Numbered from the stretch's first letter, positions 11,537 to 23,200 are shown. The stretch: DNA of 64,000 nt from Myotis daubentonii (GCF_963259705.1 NC_081842.1:36545796-36609795), one strand, 5' to 3'. Translations and numbers: made by a program. The notes: generated from the letters alone by a model not told the origin.

Positions 11537-11752
11537 TTTTTTTTTAAATATATTTTATTGATTCTTTACAGAGAGGAAGGGAGAGAGATAGTTAGAAACA
11601 TCGATGAGAGAGAAACATCGATCAGCTGCCTCCTGCACATCTCCTACTGGGGATATGCCCGCAACCCAGGTACATGCCCTTGACCGGAATCGAACCCGGG
11701 ACCTTTCAGTCCGCAGGCCGACGCTCTATCCACTGAGCCAAACCAGTTTCGG
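11537..11752 (-). mobile_element. Ves SINE
   Basis: A full-length antisense Ves SINE with tRNA-related head (box B complement GGAATCGAACCCG, box A complement CCACTGAGCCAAACC) and an A-rich tail seen as poly-T. A perfect 16-bp duplication, CTAATAACAGATTCTT at 11521-11536 and 11753-11768, bounds it. Low apparent divergence suggests a fairly young copy. Confidence 0.93.
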
Positions 11753-11788
11753 CTAATAACAGATTCTTACTTAAAAATGTTTTGTCTG

Positions 11789-12004
11789 GCCCTAGCTGTT
11801 TTGCTCAGTGGATAGAGCATTGGCCTGCAGACTGAAGGGTCCCAGGTTCAATTCTGGTCAAGGCCACATGCCAGGGTTTCTGGCTCGATTCCCAGTAGGG
11901 GGCGTGAAGGTAGCAGCCAATCAATTAATTCTCTCTCATCATTGATGTTTCTATCTTCCTCTCCCTCTCCCTTCCTCTCTGAAATCAATAAAAATAAATT
12001 TTTA
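11789..12004 (+). mobile_element. Ves SINE
   Basis: A sense Ves SINE with box A TGGCTCAGTGG-like and box B GGTTCAATTCT, ending in an AATCAATAAAAATAA tail. A direct repeat around TATTTTGTCTG/TGTTTTGTCTG flanks it (about 11775-11788 and 12005-12020). It sits about 20 bp from the antisense Ves SINE upstream, giving an inverted SINE pair. Confidence 0.9.
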
Positions 12005-12149
12005 AAAAATATTTTGTCTGATGGCTCCTTGTTAGCAATGGCTACTTGGTCTGCAATAGAGCCTCTCTTAGGTGCCTATGATTGCTCATGTCTTCTCCAT
12101 CTAATACCCAGCCTCCATGAAGGTCCAGTTTCTGGCAGGGGAACTGAAG

Positions 12150-12865
12150 TCCCACAGTCAGTGTAGTGGAGCAGGATCAAAGAGGAACTTACTCCAACAC
12201 CAATACATATACAATCAGGAATAAAAAATAACTTCACCAATTTAATAAGTCAATCGAGAAGAAATGCATAGTGAACATCATACTTAGAGGTCAAGTACTG
12301 AGAACATTACCACTAAGATTAGTGATGAGATAAAAATGATCTCTATCACTACTTCCTTTCAACATGGGTGGTAAATGCACCATGCAGACGGTGTTATAGA
12401 GTTGTACACTTGAAACATGTATGGTATTATCAACCAACTAGAGGCCCGATGCACAAAATGTGTACACTGGGGTGGGGTTGTCTTCCTCAGTCTGGCCTGC
12501 ACCCTCTCACAGTCCAGGAGCCCCACAATTGATCACCCCTGCAGAGGTAGGCCCTGCCCACCTGCTGCAGCGCCGCCACCAGGTAGCCTGGGCCTCCTTC
12601 TTTGGGGCGATTGATCATGCCCCACAGAGGGAGGCCCCACCCACTGCCACAGCCTACCTGTTGTGACCTGAGCCTTTCTCTTTGGGGCAATCATGGGGCG
12701 ATGGCCAAGCCCCCGACCAATTGTATTGCACCCACCTTGGTTGGCCTGGTGCCAGTGGGTGTCATAGCGTGGTAGCCAGGATGGTCATTCTGCTGTTAGG
12801 CCGTTTGGTCAATTAGCGTATTATGCTTTAATTATTATAGATGTATCCCTATAAATTTAACTTAA
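12150..12865 (+). mobile_element. L1 fragment split by a Helitron
   Basis: Old ORF2 sequence (the pattern TCATACTTAGAGGTCAAG then CCACTAAGATTAG) passes into an L1 3' end (GTTATAGAGTTGTACACTTG, then GTATGGTATTATCAACCA). The Helitron at 12438-12841 interrupts it, and the L1 tail resumes at 12842 with TGTATCCCTATAAATTTAA. Removing the Helitron restores the expected L1 end. Confidence 0.65.
12438..12841 (-). mobile_element. Non-autonomous Helitron
   Basis: Read on the minus strand it starts TCTATAATAATTAAAGC and ends in a decayed hairpin and CCTCTAG. The flanks are A (12437) and T (12842), the classic A/T target. The interior has GGGGCGAT/TGATCA modules also seen in the element at 53971. No coding capacity. 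Confidence 0.85.
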
Positions 12866-12954
12866 AACAATAGTACTAATGAAAACAATGTACTAAAAAA
12901 ATCAGAACTAATGGAAACCTTTCTCATAGGATCTACTAAGTCTAAATGCATTTC

Positions 12955-13440
12955 CTAAACTGGGCAAGTACACTTATAGATAAAAACTTATCAGAAATGT
13001 ATACATATGTTCAACAAAATACATGTAAAAAAGCTCAATTCATAACAAACAAAACTGGAAACATCAAATGTCTAAGAAAAAAGGATTAATATGTATGTCA
13101 TGGAATATTCTCTAATAAAAAAAAGGAAACTATATTGCTGAATGCAAGAAAATAAATGAATGTGAAGGGAAAATTAAGTCAAAAAAGAGTATAAACATTA
13201 TGTCTTCACCTATATAAAATGTAAAACCAGACAAAACTAATCTGTGGTGTCAAAAGTCAGAGAGTAGTTATAGTTGGGGAATGAAAGTGACTAAAGAAAG
13301 GCATGATAACTTCTATAGGTTTGTCAATGTTACTGTTGTTCTTCTGAGTGATGGTCATGTATACTTTTTATGAAAATCCATTGAACTCTATACTTTCAAT
13401 AGTGCATTTTATGTTTTACATCAATAAAATATTTATCTTT
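12955..13440 (+). mobile_element. Old L1 3' end (L1M-like)
   Basis: AACTGGAAACATCAAATGTC, TCATGGAATATTCTC and the closing TACATCAATAAAATAT are the familiar final segments of old L1 ORF2/3'UTR. Diverged, with no frame. Confidence 0.65.
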
Positions 13441-14125
13441 AAAATGATAAGTAAATATGCCTATTTTACAGTTTCATTCGATGGATTAAATATGCCGTGT
13501 ATGAGAAAGCATTTTGTAAAACTCTGGCAACATTATTATTGTTGCACAGAAAATATGATTGCCAAGCTATGAGAGTGTGGAGTGATAATATGAATTCTGA
13601 CCCAATAAAATTTCACCTTGGATACCCCTGACCTCTTTTCAATATTCCTTTCTTGGCTGTATTTAGAAAACAGCTTCATTTCCACTGAAATTCTATTCTC
13701 AGCTTTGTAAATGAAAAGAAAGACATTTTAATATGTTGTCCCCAGATTCACTTTCAGAGAAAAGTAACTCTCTTTCCCCAACATAAATTTTCAGTAGGGA
13801 AAATGGGATAAGTATTGAATTAATCTTTAGGATCACTACAGATGTCCAGTTCCTCCACTCTCTCAGGACAAAATTCTGAAACAAATAATAGCAGAGAAAT
13901 TGCCTACAAATATTGAGGAGTTTACAATCAGAAATAATACCCAAAATCTGCACTTAAACTCTTTAAAAAAACCAAACACATAATAGCTTCAAATAACTAA
14001 AAATATATTTGGGGATTTGAATGCATAGAATAAAATTCTAGTTTCAACAGTTACCAGATATATACAAATAAACTAATTTTGCATTTTAACTTTCTAAGAC
14101 TTCTCTTCAATAAGATGAAGAGAAA
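13441..14125. other. AT-rich stretch, nothing recognised
   Basis: No gene, RNA or nameable repeat seen. Confidence 0.5.
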
Positions 14126-14129
14126 AAAT

Positions 14130-14348
14130 ATATATAATATGCAAATGAGGTCACGACTCCATCACAGTCACGACCAGCTCAGGAGGAAGGGTGGAAGGGC
14201 TGGGCTCTCCCCTAGCCTGAGACATCAACACAGAGGGGTGCCTACTCCAAGCCTGTGTGGCATGGCTGGGGGCAGGCCCCTAGCGTACACACACACAAAC
14301 GGGGTGCCAGCTCCCAGACTCTGATGTGGCTGGGGGAAGGCCCCCAGT

Positions 14349-14389
<41 letters not shown>

Positions 14390-14573
14390 CACACTCACGG
14401 GGTGCCTGCTCCAAGCCTCTGTGCCCAGAATGTGGCTTAGGCCCACTCCCTATGGAGCGGGCCTGAGCTGTCAGTAGGAAATCCCCTGAGGGCTCCTGGA
14501 CTGTGAGAGGGGGCAGGCTGGGCTGAGGGACCCCCACCTCCCAGTGCACAAATTTCGTGCACTGGACCTCTAG
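14130..14573 (+). mobile_element. Helitron with decayed 5' end
   Basis: The 3' end is clear: GTGCACAAATTTCGTGCAC hairpin, then GGACCTCTAG and T. The 5' end is uncertain; TATATAATATGCAAATGAGG near 14133 resembles a Helitron start. The interior repeats a block beginning GGGGTGCCWGCTCC about three times (near 14234, 14300, 14399), with CA runs between copies. Confidence 0.75.
14351..14398. repeat. (AC)n microsatellite in the Helitron
   Basis: A CA run with a few GC interruptions sits between two Helitron repeat units. A shorter CA tract at the equivalent place of the preceding unit suggests expansion from a unit-internal seed. Confidence 0.9.
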
Positions 14574-15544
14574 TAATCTAATAAATTTGTTAGAGGATTA
14601 AGTAAATTAATACATGTAGAATGCATAGAAAAGTGTTTTGAATATAGCAAGTGTTCAAAATTGTTACCTAACAAATTTGTAATGGACAAAACCTAAATTT
14701 TAGTTTATTGACTTGAAATTGGTGCTTCTGATTGACATTCCACACTCCTCCTCAGACACAATCTTTTTCTTCTTGAGATTTAGCCACCATCAACTGGTTG
14801 TTTATGAGATTTCTATGCTTGTATGTCTTAAGCTTGTATAAAGGAAAAGAGTCTGAAGAATTTCTGGAAGGTGATTTATATGACTTTAATCACATTCCTT
14901 TCCCTTGAACCTAAGTATGCCAACTCAGCCAAATGAAAGAGAAGCTGGGAAATGCAGTCTAGCAAGGGGCCCAGGAAAATGTAAATAGAATTGAAAAACA
15001 CCTAGCTACTTTCTGCCTAGTTGCTCATTTGTTCCACTCATCCTCCCTTGCAGATAATTATAGTTCTTTAGTAGCTCAGCTGTGAAAAGTTTATGTAGTC
15101 AAAGGTAAGCACTATATATTTAATTAAGCAAAATTATGTTCCAATTACATTGGATTACATTAGAGGTTACAATTACATTGAGAGTAAAATGGCAGAAGGA
15201 AATGTGTGCATTGAAGTGTTCAGGTGTTAGGGCAGTCAAGAGAGCTAATTTTTCATATTTTAAAAACACTTGACTGTCAATAATGAATATCTAAAACCAA
15301 AAAATTCAAGAAATATTTGTAAAAGTATGTGACAGAATAAAAGTAAAAACCAGGAGAAATAGCTAGAAGAAATTGAAAGCAATGGCTTTGGTGTAGTAAG
15401 AATCCAGGGTGGAGAAGTGATACTCAGCCTTTACATTACAAAAATATTAATCTAATTTGATTTTTTGTCCTTTTTGACCATGTTCATGTTCTATTTTGAT
15501 AAAAATAAAAATAGAATGCATATAACCAATGACATTGTGATCAT
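14574..15544. other. AT-rich stretch, nothing recognised
   Basis: No gene or nameable repeat seen. Confidence 0.5.
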
Positions 15545-15557
15545 AAGAGGTCATCAG

Positions 15558-15784
15558 CTCTGGCTGGTATGGCTCAGTTGATTGAGCACTGACCCATACA
15601 CTGAAAGGTCACTGGTTCACTTTGATTCCTGGTCCAGGCATATTCCCAGGTTGAAGGATCCATCACTTGTAATGGCATGTATGGGAGGTGACTGATCCCT
15701 GTTTCTCTCTCACATACATGTTTCTCTCTCTCTCTTTCAGTCCTCCTTCCTCTCTCTCAAATCAATAAAAACATATTTTTTAAA
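15558..15784 (+). mobile_element. Ves-type SINE, older copy
   Basis: CTCTGGCTGGTATGGCTCAG head, degenerate box B, and a TTTCTCTCTC / AATCAATAAAAACAT tail. A 13-bp duplication with one mismatch flanks it (AAGAGGTCATCAG at 15545-15557, AAGAGGTAATCAG at 15785-15797). Confidence 0.88.
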
Positions 15785-16046
15785 AAGAGGTAATCAGATT
15801 AACATATGTCAAGCAGCATGAGAGTTAGAGACACATACGTGATAAAGGTCTAAATTCTAGTGGCTATAACAGAGGGGGGGGGGGGGAAAGAAAGAAGAAT
15901 GAGAGTAGTGTTCATATAGAAAACAATGACTGAGATCATATAGAGAAGTTTTTGGTTTCTTTAAGGATGACCTGATCATGCAAGATTGAGAACTTTTGGG
16001 GGATGGTTATGCCTGTTATTTCTTCCAGTGATACAGTTACACAGAA

Positions 16047-16636
16047 TCCTATCTAATAAAAGAGAAACATGGTAATTGGTGTACGACCGCTACCCTTCCC
16101 ATTGGCTAATCAGGGCGATATGCAAATTAACTGCCAGCCAAGATGGCGGCCGGCAGCCAGGCAGCTTAAACTGAACATGAGGCTTGCTTGCTTCAGTGAC
16201 GGAGGACTGCAACATTCCCCGCCTGCCTTGCCAGCCTCTGAGCATGCAGTTTAAGAAACATTGTAACAAATATAGAAGCTAAACAAAACCCCAGAAACCA
16301 GCTTTCAGCGGGCTGGGATCTCAGAGCTGGAGTTGATACAGTTTCGATTATAGAACCTAAACAAACCAGATACCTGTTTTCAGCAGCTGGGGCCTCAGAG
16401 CTGGAGCCTCAGAGCTAAAACTGGCCCAGAATAAAAAAAAAAAAAAAAAAAAGAAAGAAAGAAAGAAAAAGAAAAAGAAAAAGAAAAAAAGGAGCAGTTG
16501 GGAGCTTCAGTCCCAGCCTGAAAATAGCCATCATCCCCTCATCCAGGCTGGCCAGCACCCCAGTGGGGACCCCCACCCTGATCCAGGACACCTTTCAGGG
16601 CAAACCAGCCAGCCCCACCAATGCACCAGGCCTCTA
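16047..16636 (+). mobile_element. Helitron module A of a three-module array
   Basis: It starts TCCTATCTAATAAAAGAG after A and ends ACCAGGCCTCTA with the final G of CTAG missing. The 5' part holds ATTGG, ATGCAAAT and AAGATGGCGGC. An AAAG-rich tract at 16431-16490 precedes the 3' third. The module, including its damaged 3' terminus, has a close relative at 34179-34746 followed by the same next module. Confidence 0.88.
16101..16150 (+). promoter_or_regulatory. CCAAT / octamer / YY1-like cassette in Helitron 5' end
   Basis: ATTGG (inverted CCAAT, 16101-16105), an exact octamer ATGCAAAT (16120-16127) and AAGATGGCGGC, a strong YY1-type core (16140-16150), lie within 50 bp. The motifs are exact, but regulatory activity is inferred only. 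Confidence 0.5.
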
Positions 16637-17599
16637 CCCTATATAGTAAAAGTGTAATATGCCTCCCAGCACCGGGATCAGCGGAGCCGCGAGGCCTCCC
16701 GGCACCGGGATCAGCGTGACAGGGGGCAGCACCCAATCCCCCTGATCGCACTGCGGCTCTGTGTGTGACAGGGTGTGGGGACACAACCTCCCTATCGGCT
16801 CTGCTCTGTTCCTGAGAGGGGAAGGCGCCCCAACCCCCTGATCGGCCCTGCTCTGTGCCTGATAGGGGGGAGCTCCCCAACCCCCTGATCACCCTGCGGC
16901 TCTGTGTGTGACAGGGTGTGGCGCCCCAACCCCCTGATCGGCCCTGCTCTGTGGGTGATAGAGGGTGGCGCCCCAACTCCCTCCCCCCCACAGGCCCTGC
17001 TCTGTGTGTGATGCGGTAGAGCCATAACCTCCCCATCGGCCCTGCCCTGAGTGTGACAGTGGCGGCGATCCAACCCCCTGATCGGCCCTGCTCTGTGGGT
17101 GACAGCGGGCTGTGCCCCATCTCCCCTATTGGCCCTACTCTGTGTGTGACAGGGGGGAGTTCCTCAACCCCCTGATGGGCCCTGCTCTGTGCATGACAGG
17201 GGGGAGCGCCCCAACCCCTGATTGGCCCTGCTCTGTGCATGACAGGGGGTGGTGCCGCAACCTCCCCATCGGCCCTGCCTTGAGTGTGACAGGGGGCGGT
17301 GCCCCAACCCCCCAATCGGCCTTACCCTGAGCGTTCCTGAGGGTGGCATCACAACCTCCCAATCCACCCTGCTCTGTGCATGACAGGGTGCGGCACCCCA
17401 ACTCCCCAATCGGCCCTGCTCTGAGCCTGACCAGGGGCTGCACCTAGGGATTGGGCCTGCCCTCTGCCACCCGGGAGCAGGCCTAAGCCAGCAGGGCATT
17501 ATCTCCCGAGGGGTCCAAGACTGCGAGAGGGCACAGGCCGGGCTGAGGGGACCCCCCCTCCCCCCCGAGTGCACAAATTTTTGTGCACCAGGTCTCTAG
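16637..17599 (+). mobile_element. Helitron module B with 47-bp minisatellite
   Basis: It starts CCCTATATAGTAAAAGTG at the damaged end of module A and ends with GTGCACAAATTTTTGTGCAC hairpin and TCTCTAG. The body is a minisatellite. The last 100 bp contain the GCTGAGGGGACC segment shared by the 3' ends of other families here. The minus strand is open for 258 codons across the array, which I regard as non-coding. Confidence 0.88.
16700..17440. repeat. 47-bp minisatellite
   Basis: About 15 degenerate units built on GGCCCTGCTCTGTGTGTGAC followed by GGGGGCGGCGCCCCAACC. Neighbouring units start 46-47 bp apart (for example 16801 and 16848). The period is not a multiple of three, so successive units are read in different frames. 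The same array occurs at 34790-35286. Confidence 0.88.
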
Positions 17600-18320
17600 T
17601 CTATATATATAAAAGCCAAGCGACCTGAATGACAGAACAACCGTAATGACCCAAACGACCAGTCACTATGATGCGCATTCCAGTGGCCAACCAGCCTGAA
17701 CAGGGACCCAGTTGCCCCCCCACCCAACCACCTGTGGCCCCTTCACCCAGCTGGCCCCACCCCAATTGGCCCCTCTACCCCAATCAAGGGCAGGGCCGGC
17801 TGGCCAACTGCCCATGGACCTTCCCCCACCCCAGCCATCCCCACCTCCAAATGGCCCTCCTACTTTGATCAGGGTTGGGGCCAACTGGCCAACTACCTGT
17901 GGTGCCTTCCCCCCTCAGCTGGCCCTACCCCTAGTAGCTCCCCATTTGGGGGTGGGGCAGGCCATCCAAATGCCTGTGGCCCCTGCCGCCAGCCTGCTCT
18001 GCCCTCTATCACCCCACCACCCTAATCAGGGGTGGGGCTGTCCAGCCAACAGCCTGCAGCCTCTCCCCCTGGAAGTACCCTCCTCTGACTGCCCGCCCCC
18101 CCTCCCCAGATCAGGGCCAGAGCCAGCTGGCCAACCACTCATGGCCCCTCCCCCTGGTTGGCCCCACCTCCCAATAATGCCCCCACCCTTATAAGGGGTG
18201 GGACTGGCCAGCCAACCTCCTGTGGCCCCACCCCGGCCAGCCCTGACCCTGATCAGCCCCCCCATTGGGGTAGGCCGACTGGATGCCACCCGTGCATGAA
18301 TTCATGCACCAGGCCTCTAG
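17600..18320 (+). mobile_element. Helitron module C of the array
   Basis: It starts TCTATATATATAAAAGCC immediately after module B's CTAG and ends GTGCATGAATTCATGCAC hairpin, AGGCCTCTAG, then T. The C-rich interior repeats a roughly 100-bp block around CTGGCCAACTRCC and GATCAGGGTTGGGGC. No coding capacity. Confidence 0.88.
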
Positions 18321-19884
18321 TAAATAAAGTTTCTGTCTCAATTGTTTGACAACTGAAATTCTATACTGAAATATTTTGGTGCTTACTCTTATGTTGACTT
18401 TGGTGACTTGGTTTAGGTTGTGGCATTTATACTTGCCTTCACTGTGTTTCTTAACCTTGATTGCTTTTAGAATATTGGATCCACCAAATGGGAAAATAGA
18501 TAAATTACTACTTTTATAATTGGGGAAAAACATACATTACTTGAACACTTATTTGGAATAATTTCAAGTGTTTTTAATATAGACATCAAGAGTAATAGGA
18601 TAATATTTGAAATGATTTAAGAAAAGCAAAATTGGTACTAGAGAAACTGAACAATTTTGCCAAGGTCATAGTTCTCAGATTTTTAATGAAGTCAAACATT
18701 GAAGCAACTACAGAGGGTCACACAATTAAGACTGGTGAAATGCCACAGACCAAACAAACATAGGCCTTTAATAAAGACAAGGGATTCAATACAGCAATAG
18801 CAAAAAAAATATCAGGCAGATCTGAGGCATCCAAGCATTCCTTTCAGAGTCCTCTCAGTTACACAGGATAAAGTTCATCTCCACACCACATATCACCAAG
18901 ATTACTGCAAAAGGTCTCAGAACAATATTTTTTTTATTGTTGTTTTTTGTTTTGTTTTTTAGATTTTCTCCATGAATTTAGAACATTGCAATACTAAATT
19001 AAGGGAGGGAGAAATTGCTAAAGGAGTCATAGATAGACATTAAGAGAGAAAAGAAGTCATATAAATATCAAAAAGTTTTCTTTTATCTTAAAGAGTACAA
19101 TATTCTTTATCAGTTTTTAAAACATCTTCCCACATTCTGCATATGTAAAAATATGGTACAAGGAAATAGCCATGAAATAGCTGCTGAGAGCAAAAGCTAT
19201 AGTCATTATATCTAGAAAAATATAGCAGCAACTCTAAGATACCCACATGGAAAAGGAAGTTTACCAAATAATTTTCAGATAATGTTATCTCTACCTGAAG
19301 AAAAAGAGCAATCTTAGGAATTTGGAGAACAGAATAATTGTTATAATTTTAAGCAATAAAGTTTCAAGAAAGGAATATTCAAGAAGGTTCATCTTTTCTT
19401 ATTTTGTAGTGAATAATCACTTATAATTGCAAAGATTAAATATTGAATAATACTAACAAAAGTTTCAACTAGCTTGAAAACTTAAATAAATACAGTAGTA
19501 TGAGACATTAGCTGGGATTTGCCAGCTTTACTATATTAACATTGAGAAAGAATACTTAGAATAATAAACATCAAATGTTTATTGAGTTTTGTTTCATAAT
19601 TTGTTTTAATTATATAACATTTTTCTGTTACAGATAAATTTTAATTGTTTTCTATTTTCAATGACAAGATTTTATAGCTTCTAAAGATCTTAGTCTATAT
19701 AAATATTTATTCAAGGTAAATAAGTCTTCTTGAATAATTTGTCTGTAACCCAATGACCCAGAGGAGTACTCCAATCCTTTGAAAAGTAAAGCATGTGCAA
19801 CTATTTCTTTTTAATTAAAAATACATAAATAACGTTTTTATCTGTTCAGTAGAGAGTCAACAATTAAAATGTAAAGTAAACTAT
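18321..19884. other. AT-rich stretch, nothing recognised
   Basis: No gene or nameable repeat seen. A T-rich low-complexity run lies near 18927-18962. Confidence 0.5.
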
Positions 19885-20575
19885 TAGCTTTCCATTACTT
19901 CTGTAAGAAACTACTACAAACTTGGCTTAAAGCAACACAAATGTATTATGTTATAATTCTGTACATCAGAAGTCTGACATGAGTCTCACTGGGCTAAAAT
20001 CAAGGTGTTAGCAGGGATGCATTCCTTTCTGGAGTCTCAGGAGAGACTCTGTTTCCTTGTTTCTTACTGACTGCCTGTCTTGGCTCATGGCTTCTTCCTT
20101 CATCTTTTTTAAAATATGTTTTTATTTATTTTAGATAGAGAGGAAGGAAGAAATAGAGAAACATAGATCAGCTGCCTACTGGGGACTGGACCAACAATCT
20201 GGGCAGGTGCCCTGAAAAGGTATTGAACCATTGACCTTTTGATCCATGGGACAACATTCAAACATCTGAGCTCACTGGCTGGGCTTCTTCCTTCATCTTC
20301 AAAGGCAGCAACTGTTCTTTTACTCCATTACTTTGACCTCTTTTTCTGCCTCCCTGTTCCACTTTTAGGGATTTTTGTGATTACATTGGAACCACCAAAA
20401 AATCATGAATAACCTCCCTTTGTTAAGGTCAGCTGATTAGCAACCTTAACCACATCTTCAACCTTATTTTCCTTTTGCCCTGTACAGTAACATATTCCTA
20501 AATTCCAGGGATTTGGATGTATATATCTTTGTGGGAGCATTATTCTGCTTTCCACAGTAACTAATATCATATCTC
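19885..20575 (-). mobile_element. MLT1-type LTR, split by a SINE
   Basis: The antisense MLT1 pattern is visible: CTTGGCTTAAAGCAACACAAATG, TCTGTACATCAGAAGTC, ATCAAGGTGTTAGCAGGG, and after the SINE GATTACATTGG...CTTTCCACAG. MLT1 LTRs belong to ancient mammalian ERVL-MaLR elements. Diverged; outer boundaries approximate. Confidence 0.65.
20107..20283 (-). mobile_element. Ves-type SINE inside MLT1
   Basis: An antisense SINE (AGATAGAGAGGAAGGAAG, GATCAGCTGCCTACTGGGG, CTGAGCTCACTGGCTGGG). A perfect 16-bp duplication, CTTCTTCCTTCATCTT at 20091-20106 and 20284-20299, proves insertion into the LTR. Confidence 0.9.
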
Positions 20576-20699
20576 TGCTATGCTTTTAGTGTAAAAATCA
20601 ACAGGCATTTAAAATATTTTTCTTATTATTACCTTGTATTAATTTATACCCATTCTACTGCAACACAATGCTACTTGATATTGTATTTGCTAGTAGAGG

Positions 20700-20980
20700 A
20701 TTACATTTAATGATTCATCAAATATTTATTAGTTTTTTTCTATTAAGCAGACTCTGTTCTGGGTGCTGAAGATATAGCAGTAATATATATATATGATGGA
20801 GCTTACCTTCTAATGAGAGAAGGTAACAGTAACAACATGAATATGTAAAATATATAATATTTTAAATAAATTGAGGAAGGTGTATAGGAAGTATTTCATG
20901 TGAATATGAATAATAGAAGTGAGATATAAGAAGGAAGTTTCCATGGGTTGGTAGATTGAAGGACAAGGGAATATTGATAG
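20700..20980 (-). mobile_element. L2 3' end
   Basis: The antisense L2 3' pattern ATCAAATATTTATTAG, CTGTTCTGGGTGCTGAAG, GATGGAGCTTACCTTCTAAT is clear at the 5' side and fades downstream. Confidence 0.65.
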
Positions 20981-21360
20981 GGCTACCTAGACTGTTGACA
21001 GTGGTATAGATCACATGGGTTAACATGACAACAAGGTATAATAACCCTCAACTGGGCACTTCATTACTACAGGAAAATCAGGTAGAAAACTATGATTTAA
21101 AGAAAGGAGATTGGTGATGTAGCAGAAACTATTGTCAGCCAACCAGCTTTCACATAGTACTTAGCTAATAAGCCCAGAGAGCACTAACAATCAGTGGAAC
21201 TCAAAAACCTGGCTCTTTGCAAATCAGACAGAGACTTTGGCGGCTCTAAAAGGTCTATCATCAGCATGTCATTATTAAAAAATAAAAATAAATAAATAAA
21301 TAAATGCCTATGCTATTTCCACTCCCTAGGTTTAATCCGCCATACCAGACTGCTTTTCTT

Positions 21361-23200
21361 TTTTAAAAAATATATCTTTATTGTTAAAAGTATTACAGAT
21401 TTACCCTTTGTTTTGTTTCGTTTTTTCCAATTGACCCCCTCCAACCTACACCAGCCCCTCCCAGGCCTTCACCACTCTCTTTTCTGTGTCCAAGGGCTAT
21501 GCATATATGCATATAAGTTTCTAGGTTAATCACTCCCCACCCACCCTAAACTGCCACCTTCCCTCCTAAATTGGTCAATTTGTTCCATGCTTCTATGTCT
21601 CTGGATCTATTTTGTTCTTTATTTTATTTCGTTCATTAGATTCCACATGAATGAGATCATGTGATACTTATTTTTCTCTGACTGGCTTATTTTGCTGAGC
21701 ATAATGCTCTCCAGATCCATCCAAGCTGCTGCAAATAGTAAGAGTTCTCTCTTTTATTTAGTCACATAGTATTTCACTGTATAAGTGTCCCACAGCTCTT
21801 TTATTCCTCATCTGCTGATGGGTACTTAATTGTTCCACATCTTAGCTATTGCGAATTGCTCTGCTATGAACATATGATTGGTATTTCAGGTTTCTTAGGA
21901 TATATTCCTAGGAGTGGATCACTGGTAAAATGGGAGTTCCATTTTTAATTTTTTTGAGGAAACTCCATAGTGTTTTTCACAGTGGATGCACCAGTCTGTA
22001 TTCCCACCAGTATTGTAGTAGGGTTCCCTTTTCTCCACATCCTAGCAAACACTTGTCGTTTGTTGATTTGTCAATGATAGCCATTCTGACAGAGTGAGAT
22101 GATATCTTATTATCATTTTAATTTGCATCTCTCATATGATTAGTGACTGAGAATTTTTTCATATGTCTCTTGTCCATCTGTATGTCCTTTTTGAGAATTG
22201 TCTACTTAGGCTCTTTGCCCATTTTTTAATTGGATTGTTTGTCTTCCTTTTGTTAAGCTGTATGAGTTTCTTATTTATTTTGGAAATTAACAAGTGGAAG
22301 AATATACCGTGTTCATGAATTTGTAGAATCAACACCATTAACATCTTCATACTACTGAAAGCAATCTATAGATTGAATGCAATCCCTATTAAAATACCAA
22401 TGGCATTTACCATCTCAGAGGGAAGGCTGGGGAGGGTGGGTGAGTGGGAAGTAATCAACCAAAGAACTTGTATGCATATATGCATAACCCTCGAACACAG
22501 ATAATAGGGTGGTGAAGGACTGGGAGGCAGGGGAGTGAGGTGGGCTAGAAGGGGTCAATGGGGGGGAAAATGGGGACATATGTAATACTTCCAACAATAA
22601 AGATTTAATTAAAAAATACCAATAGCATATTTCACAGATCTAAAACACACACTAAAAAATTTATATGGAACCAAAAAAGGCCATGAATAGCCGTAGCAAT
22701 CTCGAGAAAGAACACAGTTGTAGGAATCACAATACCAGATATCAAGCTATACTACAAAGCCACTGTACTCAAAACAGCCTGGTGTTGGTACAAAAACAGG
22801 CACATAGAGATCACTTAAACAGAACAGAGAAGACAAGAGCATACAATGGAGTCAAGACAATCTTTTTAATAAATGGTGTTGGGAAAATTAGACAGATACA
22901 TGAAAAAAAAAAAAAAAACTAGAGCACCAACTTACACCATACACAAGAATAAACTCAAAATGGATAAAATACTTAAATGTAAGTTGTGAAACCATAAAAA
23001 CTTAGAAGAAACCATAAGCTGCATAATCTCAGATATATTTTGTAGCACTACGTTTACTGATACATTTCCTAGGGCAAAGGAAACTAAGCAGAAAATAAAC
23101 AAATGGGGTTACCTCAAAATTAAAAGCAGAGCTAAAGCAACCATCAAAAAAATGAAAAGAGAGCCCACTGCATGAGAGAATATATTTGCCAATGATATGT
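21361..23200 (-). mobile_element. LINE-1 with 5' inversion (twin priming)
   Basis: Positions 21361-22297 are an L1 3'UTR and ORF2 end in antisense. About 22298-23200 is ORF2 in sense orientation. The sense arm stops where the antisense arm begins in ORF2 order (the WENIFANDMS region, then [20 protein letters not shown]), as twin priming predicts. A 16-bp duplication with one mismatch (CCAGACTGCTTTTCTT at 21345-21360, CCAGACTGATTTTCTT at 23201-23216) bounds the whole unit. The frame is broken and a second L1 is nested in the sense arm. Confidence 0.92.
22408..22612 (+). mobile_element. 5'-truncated L1 nested in an L1
   Basis: About 200 bp of L1 3'UTR (GAAGTAATCAACCAAAGAAC...TAATACTTCCAACAATAAAG) sits between AAAATACCAATGGCAT and AAAATACCAATAGCAT, which act as its duplication inside ORF2 sequence. 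ORF2 resumes immediately after it. Confidence 0.85.

Noticed and set aside
11537..12004. tRNA genes suggested by Pol III box motifs
   Set aside because: The boxes belong to tRNA-derived Ves SINEs with A-rich tails and target duplications; no cloverleaf is complete.
16539..17315. 258-codon minus-strand frame of repeated RAGP/TEQGRSGG-type words
   Set aside because: It is the translation of the 47-bp GC-rich minisatellite; the period is not a multiple of three and the frame depends only on stop-poor composition.
16700..17440. CRISPR-like regularly spaced repeats
   Set aside because: The units are continuous and degenerate with no unique spacers, inside a eukaryotic Helitron.
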